From contig CANGNZ010000007.1 in the NCBI GenBank assembly GCA_947455435.1, positions 1-41,535 of the forward strand: a DNA stretch of 41,535 bases, in the 5' to 3' direction. This document shows, piece after piece, positions 40,652-41,535 of this stretch. Numbering within the stretch: the first letter of the stretch is position 1; every line of letters begins with the position of its first letter. This DNA is from Microbacteriaceae bacterium. GTDB lineage: Bacteria > Actinomycetota > Actinomycetes > Actinomycetales > Microbacteriaceae. The position numbers and the translations under genes are program-made. A model generated the notes under the pieces. It ran no database searches. It had not been told where the DNA came from and was given only the letters and a program-made list of their open reading frames with translations.

Positions 40652-41310
40652 TAGCCCAGTTGCGCTAGGAGTGATGCGGCAGCTAGCTTCTCTGCCTCTT
40701 TGCGTGACCTTGCCGTGCCAGTAGCACTCGTGGCCCCAACTGTCACGGTTGAAAAGAAAGTTCTGTCGTTAGTCGGGCCATCGAAGGTTGTCTCATAGAC
40801 AGGCTCCGGCAAGCGCTTGGACGCCGCCTTGGCGTGCAAAAGGGATTTTGCGTCATTGAGAGCTAAATCCGTCTCGGTGTCTAGTAGCGGCAATACCAAG
40901 CGTTCAATCAAATCTGTTGCCGCGGCGATGCCTTGGTCGATGTAGGCTGCACCGATTATTGCCTCAACGGCATCGGCAAGCACCTTAGATTTACCAGCTG
41001 GAATCTGCTGGCCGCGGCCGAGACGCAAGAATTCTTCGAGCCCAAGATCGCGAGCGATACCGTCTAGCGCTTCGGTCGAGACAACGCCGAGGCGCATGCG
41101 TGTTAGCTCTGCCTCGTTGCGCTCTGGGTTTTGCTCAAAAAGGTGAGCGGTAACAACAAAGCCCAACACCGAATCGCCTAGAAACTCTAGACGTTCGCCA
41201 TTGGGCTGGTTGTCGTTCTCGTAAGAGAAGGAGCTGTGGGTCAGAGCCTGGGTAAGTAGCCCGCGATCGATGATTACACCGAGTCGGCGGTCTAGGTCAT
41301 CCAGGTTCAA
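40651..41310 (-). CDS. rnc: Ribonuclease III
   Basis: ALTHSSFSYENDNQPNGERLEFLGDSVLGFVV; ADAVEAIIGAAYIDQG; C-terminal dsRBD (SRKEAEKLAAASLLAQL). Confidence 0.98.
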   Translation of the reverse strand: MNLDDLDRRLGVIIDRGLLTQALTHSSFSYENDNQPNGERLEFLGDSVLGFVVTAHLFEQNPERNEAELTRMRLGVVSTEALDGIARDLGLEEFLRLGRGQQIPAGKSKVLADAVEAIIGAAYIDQGIAAATDLIERLVLPLLDTETDLALNDAKSLLHAKAASKRLPEPVYETTFDGPTNDRTFFSTVTVGATSATGTARSRKEAEKLAAASLLAQLG

Positions 41311-41325
41311 GGATTGACCGAAGAC

Positions 41326-41529
41326 TTAGGCGTCTGCGACCTTGCGGCCCTTGTACTCAAGGAACTGAGCGTTGCCGTTCGAGTCCTCAACTACCTTGGC
41401 GCGGTGCGGCATGCTGTAGACGGTCTTACCGTTCACGACGGTCTTGACTAGGGTAACCTCGGCGGCCTTCCACTGCGAGCGGCGCGAGTGAGTGCGGCTG
41501 CGGGAGAGGCGTCTCTTAGGTACTGGCAT
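41326..41529 (-). CDS. rpmF: 50S ribosomal protein L32
   Basis: [46 protein letters not shown]. Confidence 0.96.
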   Translation of the reverse strand: MPVPKRRLSRSRTHSRRSQWKAAEVTLVKTVVNGKTVYSMPHRAKVVEDSNGNAQFLEYKGRKVADA

Positions 41530-41535
41530 TTCTAC

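Overview
This looks like a compact, conserved actinobacterial chromosome segment, most like small-genome Microbacteriaceae such as Rhodoluna/Aquiluna (inferred from gene content and order; no search was run). Main blocks: partial gatA and gatC; ligA-mnmA-cysteine desulfurase; an alpha-glucan cluster glgX-glgE-glgB; a thioredoxin-like/TPR gene and a multi-TM protein with an internal lipobox; three DivIVA-motif genes; AI-2E transporter; alpha/beta hydrolase; zinc-ribbon protein; transglycosylase-like protein; secreted HNH nuclease; cdsA-frr-pyrH; tsf-rpsB; M23 protein; xerC-dprA-comM(yifB)-yraN; DUF2469-rnhB-lepB-rplS; trmD-rimM-khpA-rpsP; ffh-ftsY-smc-mutM-rnc-rpmF. I saw no CRISPR array, tRNA/rRNA gene, IS element, prophage or defence island, and I found no convincing new multi-gene system. 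The best second-look items are smaller: (i) rimM appears to lack any ATG/GTG/TTG start for its conserved N-terminus, with ATT overlapping the khpA stop as best candidate; (ii) near-identical promoter architecture upstream of rpsP and rplS, with structured 5' leaders; (iii) a protein with four DivIVA-type RGYxxxxVDxFI motifs; (iv) a signal peptide encoded inside the end of that gene in another frame; (v) a polytopic protein with an internal lipoprotein signal.
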